64,000 nt of DNA, from assembly GCA_017311185.1 (NCBI GenBank), contig JAESUZ010005469.1:622001-686000 (forward strand), read 5' to 3'. The DNA is from Proteles cristata cristata. Lineage: Eukaryota; Chordata; Mammalia; Carnivora; Hyaenidae. How positions within the stretch are numbered: the first letter of the stretch is position 1; the number at the start of each line of letters is the position of its first letter. This document shows, in pieces, positions 46,889-58,606 of this stretch. The notes under the pieces were generated by a model. It was not told the DNA's origin and did no database searches. It worked only from the letters and a program-made list of their open reading frames with translations. The position numbers were made by a program, and so were the translations under genes.

Positions 46889-49379
46889 ATCTTTTAAAAT
46901 TATCCTGTGCTCAGCACTGTGCTTGACACTAGAGATACAAGGTGAGCCATCTATGCTTCCTGCATTATTATCTCTCAGCTCAGGAGAGCAGAAGCCATTC
47001 AGCTGAACACTGTATAGAAAAATAGGATTTAATGAGAAGTATCTTCCCTTTTCATGCATTAGGAGATATGTCCTATGACATAATATTAAGTTTATTAACA
47101 AAGTGAAAATATTTACTTGGAATTCAGTTCATGTTATGTGGTTTTGGGATATTAGAAGTAGTTAGGTGTATATCCAATTAAGAATATAAATATGACATTG
47201 TGGCCAAAGATCTAGCTCTGTTTTTATATGCCTTTTAATATTTAAGGGATATGTGTGTGCCAGTAATGCAAAGATACTGGCTGAAGTTGTAACATGGATG
47301 GCATCCCCTAGCATGAACAAACACATATTATTTTTTTAGGGACTCCATTTGGCATCACTTCCTAAATTTTCAGGCTTATGGGATGAACATGGTGAGCTTG
47401 GTTTTAAAACATTTTTACTATTTAGACAACCCACATGAGAAAGGAGAATAGTTTTAAAAGTTGACTTCTTCACAGTTGGAGTGAAGGTAGAAGTGGTGGT
47501 AGGAAGAGGTTTCAGTTTTTATGGTACTGAAGAGTATCCCATCTCCTGCACACCTGCTCTTGGCCTAGGGAAGACCACCTGAGCTCTGCTGTGCCACAAG
47601 CTGGTACTGTCTGGGTGGTGTATGGCTATGGTACAACAGAAAAGCAGGTGTGACACATATGAGACATGATCATGTATCTCCCAGTTTTAGAAAGCTAACA
47701 GCTTGTGTGTGACACATAAATGCAGAGTGATGGAAGGCTTTTCGTGGAGAGTGGTCTGATCCTTGACCTCTTTGGGTAGGACGAGTCATGTTCTTCAAAC
47801 ACATCACCTGGAATGGTCTGTCATGGGTGGTTGTTGGATAATCTGTTTGTGAACCTTGAGTTATGGAGCAAAGAGCAATGGGTTTTGCAGATGTGACTGC
47901 GTGAAATAAAACTGAAAGAGACCAATGGAGCATATTATTTTAACATACCAAGAGAGAAAATGTGTATTTACCAGTTTAAGTGAAACCCTGGTTGTAGGTA
48001 GTTAAACATTTGTAGAGTTGACAGTTCAGCATGGTCCTTGCAAAGAAGACCAAGCCCCTGGGCAAAGAAATGAGTCTCATTTTATTGGACTCCTCCTCTT
48101 GCAACACCATTTTGGCAGACTGAGTGGAAAGGTTGATTCTGTCCAAAGACAGTCAAGTATGGTGAATTGGTGAATTAATTGGAACTCATTTGAACCATTT
48201 CCTTCTCCTTTTCCTCTTCCTTTCTAAATATGGCTTCCTTACATGTTAATAATATCTGGTACGTATCCATATTATATCAGTCATAAAAAATACCCTGACA
48301 CTATGTTCTTCACCAGCTAACAATTTCAGGAGTTTTTTTTAGCCTAGAGTCCTTTCATTCTTCCCATGACATGTATTCTGCTCCCCCCACCCTCCCCCAG
48401 GAATGAGCCATTTCTTAGTTTTTAGTCTAATTCTGCCCTCCAGGGAACTCAGTATAATACTTGCCAGAGGCATCTATTTTTCCTACTTGGATCTCAGGCT
48501 GTCCCCCAGGGCCAGGCATTATAACCACTAGAGAATTTGCTGTTTGGCCTCTTGATTCTGAGAACAACCTCTTGTACACCTCGATTTAGGAGCAACTGTT
48601 TGTTTATATTCTTTCCTATGAAGTATTTTCATTTAGACACACAGTGTGCCCATATTCGATTTACTTTTATATTTGAACTGACATAATTTCTCATGACTGG
48701 TTGAGTTCCTTTCTGTTCTTGCCTTTTTCCTTTTCACTCTTTTTTGCTATCCCTGAAATTTCAGATGGCTTAGCAACTTTATTGCTTAGTAATCCCAAGA
48801 TCTCAGACACTCTTTCATGAACATATCTTTGGTTTTGAGTGACTGTTATTCTCGAAGTCTGTGTCTGACTTGAGTTTTGCAAGGGTATCTTATGTTAATA
48901 TGCTTAACTTTGAAAAGTAGCTCAAAATCAAAACTTTGATTCACTGTCTAATTTTGTTGATTTTGAAGTGGGTAGGAAACTGTATACTTTCTTTAGCTTT
49001 GGAGGTTAACTGATATTAGCAAAAAATTGTGCTCTTATAAAGTTATTTTCTAGTAAGTGGTTATTTTAGACTTCCCTTAATTGCTATTAAATGTTATATT
49101 TTCAATCAGAGAAAAGTTACTTTTTGAGTCTGACTGTGCCTTATCCTGTACTAAGTTGTTAGAGCTAACCCAACACAGTTCCTTTCTTGGTTGGGAATTC
49201 AAGATGTGGGGTTGACTTGATATTTTTCACTACTAAAGTGCTTAGAAAATTAGAGTAAATAATGAACCAATATTTCAATACCAGATTAGACACAATTTAA
49301 TGTGATGTTTCATAAACCACAGACTCCTTTCTTCTTTGAATGCGTGAAGGATCACTTTTTTTTCCCCCAGACATACCAG

Positions 49380-49800
49380 GGTGCAAGTGTAAATTTCCAT
49401 AAAATTTAAATGAGGTGCTTCCTGTAATTAATGAACAATTGTGGCTGCTCTCTAGTCTGCATTGTAATTAACCGTGATCAGGCTTGTTTAGTGATGACAC
49501 TGTTCCTGTAATAATTTGACAAGCTACTGTGAATTTGCCAGGTTATTAAACAACCTGCAGCATTCACTTATGGAATCACAGGGATGAGCCTGGCGGCTGC
49601 TGCTAGTTAAATGCAGCATAAGGGTGAACTGAAAGCTGCTTATTGAAGTCTATCGATCACCATGACCAGATTTAAATTCCTATGATTTTGGAGAAGTTAA
49701 TTAATTTTGTATGGGTTGTCCCGAAAACTTTTTATTGCATAATAAACCTGCTAAGGCAAAGCTGGTCATTTTTATGAACTCATAATGAAGCCAGCAAATT
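49380..49800. promoter_or_regulatory. Enhancer-like block rich in homeodomain-type motifs
   Basis: A repeat-free stretch with TAATTAAT (49425-49432), AACAATTG (SOX-like plus E-box-like), TAATTAA (about 49465-49471), TTAATTAATT (49697-49706), TTTATTGCATAATAAA (49731-49746, nearly palindromic) and an ATCGAT near 49651. The combination of TAAT cores with balanced, non-repetitive spacers is typical of developmental conserved elements. Conservation is not tested. Confidence 0.45.
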
Positions 49801-49946
49801 TTCTATATTATTATCACTAATACGGACTGCACAGAATCTGGGGTTTCCCCTTCCCACCCTATTAAACAGGAATAGTTATTTAAAAAACAACAAGCTGTTT
49901 TCTCTCCAAATTCATTCACAACATTCCTCAAATACAAGTTCACTCT

Positions 49947-49984
49947 GTGGTGTGTGTGTGTGTGTGGTGTGTGTGTGTGTGTGT
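49947..49984 (+). repeat. (GT)n microsatellite with one GG interruption
   Basis: Two GT blocks separated by GGTG. Confidence 0.95.
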
Positions 49985-50349
49985 AACAGCAGATGACCTT
50001 GTGCTAAACACAGTCATGTTGCAGGTAGAGCAAGTCATCTAAGTGGATTGCTATTCTTATATCCATGGTCACTAGTGCACTCGCCTCCCCCAACCCCCCT
50101 TCAGGTTAAGAACCGTTCAAAACGTTACTGTCTAGTTACTGTGGTGTCTTTCATTCAGATTCTGTTTATTGACTAAACCACAAGGATTCCTGCCCAAAGT
50201 ACCAGGCGGTCTATGCTTGACTGATTTTGATTTTCTAACATCAGCCCTGGGGTTTATTTGAAAAATGTACATACACTGCAGCTTTAACAAGTCAAGTGAC
50301 TGCATGTTTTTGACCACGGAGTAGAGTATATCTGAAGATCATTAAATTT

Positions 50350-50376
50350 GGGGGGGGGGGGCGGGAGGAGGGGTGG
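50350..50376 (+). repeat. Poly-G tract and G-rich run
   Basis: Twelve consecutive G, then CGGGAGGAGGGGTGG. Can form a quadruplex. It lies 36 bases before a long GT repeat. Confidence 0.9.
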
Positions 50377-50410
50377 AGAATAAGTGTAGTAGTCATTGTA
50401 CCATTGCAGA

Positions 50411-50411
<1 letters not shown>

Positions 50412-50441
<30 letters not shown>
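50412..50441 (+). repeat. (GT)n microsatellite
   Basis: About 15 uninterrupted GT units. Confidence 0.95.
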
Positions 50442-50442
<1 letters not shown>

Positions 50443-53400
50443 CACATGGTTTTTGTCTTTTCATCTTCTCCAAGAGCCAGAAAGTTTCCTGCCGTTCTCT
50501 TTCCAGCTATTGACAAATGATTGCCAGATGTGAGATCTTTGCAGTGCTCTTTCCCTCAGCAAACCTGCAGCGATGGGATATTTGATTCTCCCTTGCCCAT
50601 TTCATCTCCTTTCCACATCTGCCAGGGACACACAAGCAATACATCCCTACATGAGAGTTTAAAGTTTATTCAGCTCTTTTTCCCCTCCGATACAGTGTTT
50701 GGAGACAACAGAATGAGGTCCATATGACTCTCTCCCAACTTCACTGTATGAAATTAGTTGTTTATTTTACTTATCTACCTCTTAGTAATTGAACTATTTC
50801 ATTTTAGTTTTGGTCCATGGAAAATTTGATGCAACTCTGGGAGTGCTAAGAGTTTCCTATTGTTGTCTGCTTGCTTTGAGAATGCCATCATCTCAACTTC
50901 TCTCTGATCGCCTCAGTTCTGGTACAAACTACACTGTTGGTTTCATAGAACTTCCTAGGAAAGTAATTTTAATAAACAACTGTCAAAATATTAAGTGTAG
51001 TCTATAAAATTCAGTAGGCATTTAAGATTAAAAGAGCCATCTATGAGGGGGAAAACTATACTTGTTTGGCTTGATTAGCTTATGCTGTATTTGTGTCCAT
51101 TGTCAAAGTTGATATGGATGAGGTCCTAGTTTTAATCCCAAATAGTTTATAAAAGAGAAAGTACACTGGGTTTGGGAGGCATCTGAAATTAGGCTGTGCA
51201 GGCCACACACATAATCACTAACATGCACAGAAGCCTTTTGCATCTGCTTGGAATCTGTATTGATATTGATTTTTTTCTCATCTCAGTTTAAAGATATTTT
51301 CCAAAATACTCTTATAGCTTATGTTCATACCATAGGGTGGGCTGACACAGGTGGCCTTTCAGTTTTCCTATTACACTTTTTGGCAAAGGAAAAGGTCCCT
51401 TATTCCCTGAATAAGATCAGCGTTTTTTTGTGTGTTTTTTTTTTAAACATTTAAAAAATAATCCATAAAATGTCTGCCACATGTTCTCTAGTTGATGGAA
51501 ATGTTTTCCAAATTAGAACTGTAGTATTGGATTCTTATTGTATCAGTGCTAGTATGTTTACTATTTCTGCTGCCCTGTTAGCTACTCTTAGCTACCTGTG
51601 ATTATGGGAATTTACATATTTTTGTGAACTTAAAATGATGAATGTAAGATAATCACTATTTTTGAATTTCAGTACTGAAGAGGAATTTTGTTATTGTTAA
51701 GAAAAGAAGTAAATGGCTTTGCACATTATTAAAATGAAAATAAGAAAAGTCTGAAGTCTATTTCTCAGTATGCTCTTTAAAAAAATAACAAAACCTAACA
51801 ACAACAACAAAAAAGCCAACAGCCCCTGAAATGAATAAATCCTACTAAGCCCAAGACACATAGGTAAACCAAACTCATCAAGCTGTATACAGGAAATGTG
51901 TTTAACTTTATGTATATCCATTATATTATACCTCTGTAAAGTTTAAAAAAAGAAAAGAGGTAAAACTGCTTGCTACAAGTTGCCAAAATGGTATATGTTT
52001 CAACTAGAAGTGTCTGTGGAATAGAAGAAAATTATTATTGAAGATAAAGATAATGATAAACTGTCAAAGTCTTCTCTCTCAAAAACAAGATGATGATCAT
52101 GATGAAGGTGGTAAGTTTAAACAACACTCCTCCAGACAAAATTACCAAAACCATGGAAAAGTTTATATTTTTATTGTCCCTTTACATTCTCTGAAGACTG
52201 ACGCCCTGTTAGGCACTCAGTGGATGCCAGTGGCTAGGAAGGTGGAGGTGAAGAGCTCTTTCATAAAACAACAGGGTTAAGAACTCCTGTGGCAGGAGCC
52301 AAGTTCCTCAGAGTGTATGTAGATCACTTCACATAATTTGCCTTTGCTAATGCATTTGCTGGTTTCTCATGCCTTCCTGCTTTTTCCTCAACATGGTTAC
52401 TCTGGGAAGCAGAGAGGTGCTAAGCAATGAAGGTGTCATCCGGTCCGTGTACCTAGGGAATGTCCTTCAGAGGACAACTTGTCACCAGCCGTCAAAGAAG
52501 AGAGTGGCTTTGTGGTCTCTGAACATCTGGCAGCGCTGCACAGGAAGCTGAGGGGGTGTCATTAATTGTGATGAAATAATTTAAACCATCAGGAATAAAT
52601 GAGGCTGTTAAGCTAAGTTCAGATTCCATTTGCCATGCACATGTGTCTAGCAGCCTGTGTGCAGTTTAAAAAAATTGAATTATATTAGCTCATGAGTAGA
52701 AGTGAAACAGATACTGTAAATGAAACAAGTTGCTGTGTAGTGATGACATCGTGTTGAACCACTTCACAGAGTTACAGTTTGTAGGATCAATATATTGAAA
52801 GTGGTACATTATTTAATGAATTTTCATATAAAAGCATGCTTATGGTCTTGAGGGATAGAATAAGGACCAGTGGTTTATTGGAACACAGGATGGGTAAGTG
52901 GATGGGTAGAAAGAAGCAAGCCATTGAGTCAAGGCTGACTACTGAGTAGGGAGGGTTCTTAGCCTGCTCAGCCAGCTGGGTTGATGCACAGCTCACCTTC
53001 CTATGGAGTCTGGCTTTGGGTACAATATTCAGTGCAATTGTTCTGTATACATACTCTAGGCAGAAGGACAGTTTTTCTCTTTAACCAACTTTGGATGTTC
53101 CTTTGAGAGCTTCTGACTCTTTGGGCACATCTATATTTTTTTCTTGAGAGTAGGGACAATTATCTTTGGTAATAGATGATTCCTCAAGCAAACAGACATA
53201 TTTTCAAGGCTTTTTGCAATCATGAAGACTGATTTCAAATGTAATTTTCAAGTACTGTGGAAAGAGGCAACCCTAATTTCTTTACAAAGGAAAGACTGTC
53301 AGGTTTGGAATGTTGGGGCATCTGTGAGGTTTTGAGCACTAAACTGAGCAATGGTGTGTATGTTCCAAAGTATATTTCTAAAATAAAAGTCATTCCCTTA

Positions 53401-54254
53401 CACATAAGCAAAGTTTTCAAACATGAACTTTCATTTAAAAACAAACATAGGAAAAAAATAAACATAGGAATTTGAAAAATAAAGTGAGACTTTTTAGGTA
53501 CAGAAAGCATTTTTAAAAGCCACCACAGAGGTAATCCCTCTGTCACATACAGGCAATGGTCCAGAGCTCCAGCAAATCTTGGACAAGAGTCATTTTACTA
53601 CGTCTTCCCTCACTTTGCTCCATCAGTCCCCTCTTTAGCTTATTGCCTTTCTCTTTTTATTGTGGTATACGTCTTTTTTTTCTTTCCTTTTCCTTCTCCA
53701 TTCTCTTGCCTTTATTTTTATTTTTATTCTTTTATATTTAATTCTCTTCACAACCAACCTATCCTCCATAAGGTGAACTGCAGTTCTATTTTCATTTATA
53801 GTCCTAGTTTCTCTGCTAGTAAAGATTAATATTCACAGTTACTTCAATTGTAAACTTAAAAATTTTAGGTTGCATTTTCACATAAATTTGTCTGACCATT
53901 GGTAGATTCTTTTTAAGGAACATGAATGGACCTTGATTTATTGAGTTTTTTTTTTTTTTAAGGGATTATAGAATACTCACCAAATTATCCCTTTTCTTGG
54001 ACTTTTGAGTGGAATTGTTGTTGATGAAAGCCAGAAATTTGTTGCTCTGTTACCTTTTTCCTTCTTTCTGACATAAAGAGGAAGACATTCAAATCAAAGT
54101 ACCTGAGTTTCCTGACATCCAATAGAACAACTAGTAAGTAGTTAGGATATTGCTTTTGTGTATTTTGATCTTTGGATTTCAGTTTAATTGATGAAATAAA
54201 ACAGGATGATTTGAGTTCTTCAGATCTATTTTCTTGGCATTATTGGAAAGGTTG

Positions 54255-54325
54255 AAGGGTTGTGTGTGTGCCTAGGCATTGTGTCTTGCACATAGCAAGT
54301 AGTAAATGCATTGTTATTATATAAG
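54255..54325 (+). mobile_element. L2/MIR-type 3' tail fragment
   Basis: GTCTTGCACATAGCAAGTAG with TAAATGCATTGTT beyond resembles the common 'ctggcacatagtaggtgctcaataaatg' tail of L2 and MIR elements. Confidence 0.5.
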
Positions 54326-54426
54326 TGTATTTTACTAGTGTCTTTTGGCTAAGCAGATAAAAATTAGGAAGAAATTTTTGCCTGAAAATGTCATATACCT
54401 CAACCATTTAAAGAATATTCACTCTT

Positions 54427-54619
54427 GGGGTGCCTGGGTGACTCAGTTGAGTGTCTGACTTCAGCTCAGGTTATAATCTCGTGGTTCATGAGTTCGAGCC
54501 CCACATTGGGCTTGCTACTGTCAAGCTTGTCAGCACAGAGCCCACTTCTGATTCTGTGTCCCCCTCTCTCCTCCCCTTCACTGCTTGTGTTCTCCCCTAA
54601 ATAAATAAATTTAAAAAAT
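54427..54619 (+). mobile_element. Carnivore tRNA-Lys SINE with target duplication
   Basis: It begins GGGGTGCCTGGGTGACTCAG with a shortened A-box region (TTGAGTGTC). B box: AGTTCGAGCCC. Then the CT-rich centre and AAATAAATAAATTTAAAA tail. Direct repeat AATATTCACTCTT/AATATTCACTTTT at 54414-54426 and 54620-54632 (one mismatch). The A box is degraded, so self-transcription is doubtful. Confidence 0.94.
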
Positions 54620-55525
54620 AATATTCACTTTTAAATAGTTTTAGAATTTTTTTCCTAAGAATGAGGAATCCAACATAGAAACATAGGGAATTTTGAACAA
54701 AATACCTATGCTTTTCTTTACTTGGAAGAAATCACTGCATTCTGTAGTGCATTTATTGGTTTCTCAAAACAAATAAGAAAATGATAGTATACTCAGTAGT
54801 TACTTGAAGTTTTCTTTTACAAGAGTCTTAGTAAATACTTAATAGATAAAAAGCAGTTGCATGTACTTAAGTTCCCTCCTCCCCTTTTTAATTTTGGTGG
54901 AGTGTGGATTGAATGCTCCTACATATTTATAGGACCTTTCTTAAAATTTGTCTACTGCTGCTGTTACTGTTACTCTCTGCTTTTAAGTGGCATTAAATTT
55001 GTGGATTCTGTATCTTGAATTCTATAGATTAGGTGCATTATAGATTAAATAAATCTTGGTCATGTTATCTAGATTTCAGATAACCAAGTTAACAAAGTTC
55101 ATGTGGGAACTGTCAGTATGAATATAAGAAATGTTGGTTAAGATGCTTACTTTACTTTATGTAAGTTCCTAAGTCATAATAGCTTCATATATGCTTCAGA
55201 GAAGGAGGAAGAAAAGATAGAAAAACAGGAAGTATTTTAATTCTTGGCTTGAATAGAATTGTTTGTTTATGTGGGAATGTGTGCATGTATGTGGATTTTG
55301 TATATACCTACAATGTATACGTCATTAATAGTAATCATATTTTTTTTTGTTTATAAGAATAGCTAGTGCTATTTGAATATTTGAGTTAGTCATAATAAGT
55401 AACATTACATAAATAAAGATTTACACTGAAAACACATAGTCCACCTACTCCTACCTGCAAAAAAAAAAAGAAAAACTTCTGTTAGGTTAGATAGTGGAAT
55501 CTCAATTTGTGTGTGAGATTCTTTA

Positions 55526-55740
55526 TTTTTTTTTAATGTTTATTTATTTTGAGAGAGAGAGAGAGAGAACATGTATGCAGGAGGGGCAGAGAGAGAGAGA
55601 GAGAGAAAGAGACAACCCCAGGCAGGCTCCATACTGTCAGAGCAGAGCCCGATGTGGGGCTTGAACTCACAAACCATGAGATCATGACCTGAGCCAAAAC
55701 CAAAACGTGGACACTTAACCGACTGAGCCACCCAGGTGCC
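55526..55740 (-). mobile_element. Carnivore tRNA-Lys SINE with 17-bp target duplication and extra 5' bases
   Basis: The minus strand begins GGCACCTGGGTGGCTCAGTC, with tRNA-like region, CT-rich centre and ACATTAAAAAAAA tail. The perfect 17-bp direct repeat GTGTGTGAGATTCTTTA is at 55509-55525 and 55754-55770. Thirteen bases (55741-55753) that are not part of the usual element separate the SINE head from the right repeat. Confidence 0.95.
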
Positions 55741-58380
55741 TCATTTTGGAAACGTGTGTGAGATTCTTTAGGACTCAGTATTGTTTTAAATATGGTTTTA
55801 TAATTTAAACTTGGGAATTAACTGAATTTATATAGTCTAATATCTTCAATTTACGTATTTGAAAATCCAGGTTCAGAAACTTTAAAAGATTTAGCCCAAA
55901 ACACATAGTTGTCAAAACATTCTCCATTTCTGATGTCAGAGCCTTTAAGATATTTTTTACTGGTTTTTAGTCCTTTAGAATTAATAAGCATTATACAGCA
56001 GTGTTCTAATTTTTTTTTTCTTATCACAGAATATTACTTCATCTATTGTGTCCCTTGTTCTTTATAATCGGAGTGAGCATTAAGAATGCAAGGAGGCTAC
56101 ATATTTAGGTACTGCAGTAATAGTGTTAGCAGATTCCCTCATGAAAACAGCAGATCCTTCGGTCTGATGCAGGAAATATGTTAACCTGATGCTAAGAAAT
56201 GGAGTGTTTGGCTCTGGCTTGTTTGCTTTTATTTTCTAGCCTGAGTTCTAGTATTTAGGTGTTCGACAAAAGCTAACTCTTGAACATTAAGAGGTGGAAG
56301 TAGTCCCATCTAAATAATCCCTGTTTCAAAAGAGAAGTGCCATTACAGACATCTGAAGAATGGAATTACCCAAGAATATAAGTGTTATTTTTTAATGTTC
56401 GGTACATGATATGGAGCATAGAGGCAGGGCAAATACCCTTGAAAGCATTGTTATGATAAAAACCATCTTTAAGTGCCTTTTTGAGTATGGTAGTGTGTTT
56501 GCATCCTATAAAAAGTGAGCTGAATAGACCGCATCTCTGCCCTCTAGGAGTTTATACTCAAAAACAGATAATGTAGCTGACATCTGTTATTGTATTAACG
56601 TTCTACAAGTAAACATTGATCAAATACATAAATAAAAGTTTTATATCACTAGACATGTAAAAACCTTTTTACTTGCCTGGTTAAATAACTAACTAGACAT
56701 CTTCACTCCCATACTGAAACTATCCATGGACATTGTAAAATGACTATGCTGGAATAATCCTGACACCAAGATAATCCTTTATATTGTTATTTTTAAGGGT
56801 TGCCAAAGAGCGTTGGCATTACCATGATGTCACTGATAGCTTATTATAAGCGGCTCTGGATTCAGACATGTTGTTTTTATCTTTCTGGTTGAATTTTCCT
56901 TTCTTTCTAGAATTTTCTCATTTCTAACAGTTGACTGGTGGTACTTGTGATTGTAAACTAGCAGCCTGGAGTGTACGTTAAAAAATTTATCCGAGCCACA
57001 GACCTGGTTGTAAGTTTAAGTAAAGCTATACTAACTAGAATTAAACATATAAAGGTTGGCAGGGGGAGATAGGTATTAAGTTTGATAAAATGTTTTCTTC
57101 TGCATGCTTCAGTTTTAATACAGGGTATTTTAACAGTCACTTCATTTTTGAAGTATGAACATTGGGAAGTCTAAACATAAACCTCTCTTAAAGTTCAAAA
57201 TGTTAAAAAAAATAGCTCTCCCTACCCCAGTGTAGGTGTCTTGTCTGTGTAAATTAAAGCATGTGGATGCATAAATTAATTAGAAGAACAGTTACTGATA
57301 TCAATCAAACTTATTTGGTATACTGATGAAATGAGCATTGTTTATAAGATTATCTTGTTATTTAATCTCTTCTATATAAACCTGGCTGGTTAGCATTATG
57401 AAGTAATAATACAATTAATGTGATGATGGTATACTTTTTCTTGGTACAGGCCTGATCCTGCAGGCCTTTCTTGACTGGGATTTGTGTACATAGAGGGCCA
57501 TAAGAACTGGAAATTTTAATTAGCAAAAATGTTCCCCCCCTCCCCCTCCAGTTATGTGCTGTCCCTGGGATAGTTTATTCCTTTTGAACCACTCATCTGC
57601 TGACCCCTGAAGGAAAAACTTCCTTCAGATATTATTTTATCAAAACTGTGCAGAGTTCATTATGAGAGTTACCTGCTACCTTGTAGCTATATGCCGCTGT
57701 GCCACTGGGTCTCAAATAAAGAGAAAGTTTTACTTATAAATGAAGCCATTAGGAATTTCTTGAATAAACAAAGGTTTTTTTTTCTTTGATGTGCAAAGGA
57801 ATTTTGCTTATAACTCCTAGTCCTAGAAGTCCATGTCAACACATGCAAGGACCATTTGCTATCTTTCATGTGCAAGGGAAAGCATTCCTGTCAGCTAAGG
57901 AGCAGAAAACAGAAACACTTGTAAAAAAATAAACAGAATCCTAGTGCAAAAGAAAATTGTTAGTGTCATTAGTTAGTACTTGATTCAGGACTTTTGCTTG
58001 GTACTTTTTTCCCTTTTTACTCTGTCTGCTTTCCTCAATCCCCATCCTCCAGAAGTTGGTTTCTTTATGTCCCAAAATGAAAACTTTGTTTTTGGGAAAT
58101 TAAATCAAAGATGTGTATGTTACTGATTTTGCTCTCAGGTTGCCTAGCTACTTCATGGCATTCTTTTATTCTTTAACAGAATTTGGTTGTGGTGTCTATT
58201 AATTTAAGGACTTGCAGGAAAAAAAAAGTCACAGGTGATTTACTCTGATTTACTTTTATGAATGGAACCTGTTGACTGATATTTGTTGTTGCTACCTAAG
58301 CTCATCTAGAGAATGGATTTAGAGCAGTGTTCTTTTAGGGTTAATAAACAGAGCAGTTATGAATGTGTATAATGAAATCT

Positions 58381-58606
58381 CGTTATTTAAAAAATTTTTA
58401 ATGTTTATTTTTGAAAGAGAGAGGGAGACAGAGTATGAGCGGGGGAGAGGCAGAGAAAGGGAGACACAGAATCCAAAGCAGGCTCCAGGCTCTGAGCTGT
58501 CAGCATAGAGCCTGACGTGGGGCATGAACCCATGAACCATGAGATCATGACCTGATCCGAAGTTGGGTGCTTAACTGCTTAAGTGACTGAGCCACCCAGG
58601 CGCCCC
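58381..58606 (-). mobile_element. Carnivore tRNA-Lys SINE with short target duplication
   Basis: The minus strand begins GGGGCGCCTGGGTGGCTCAG. An 11-12 base local duplication in the head (CACTTAAGCAGTTAAGC) is unusual. Then AGAGCCTGGAGCCTGCTTTG, CT-rich centre and tail. Direct repeat ATGAAATCT at 58372-58380 and 58608-58616. Confidence 0.93.
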
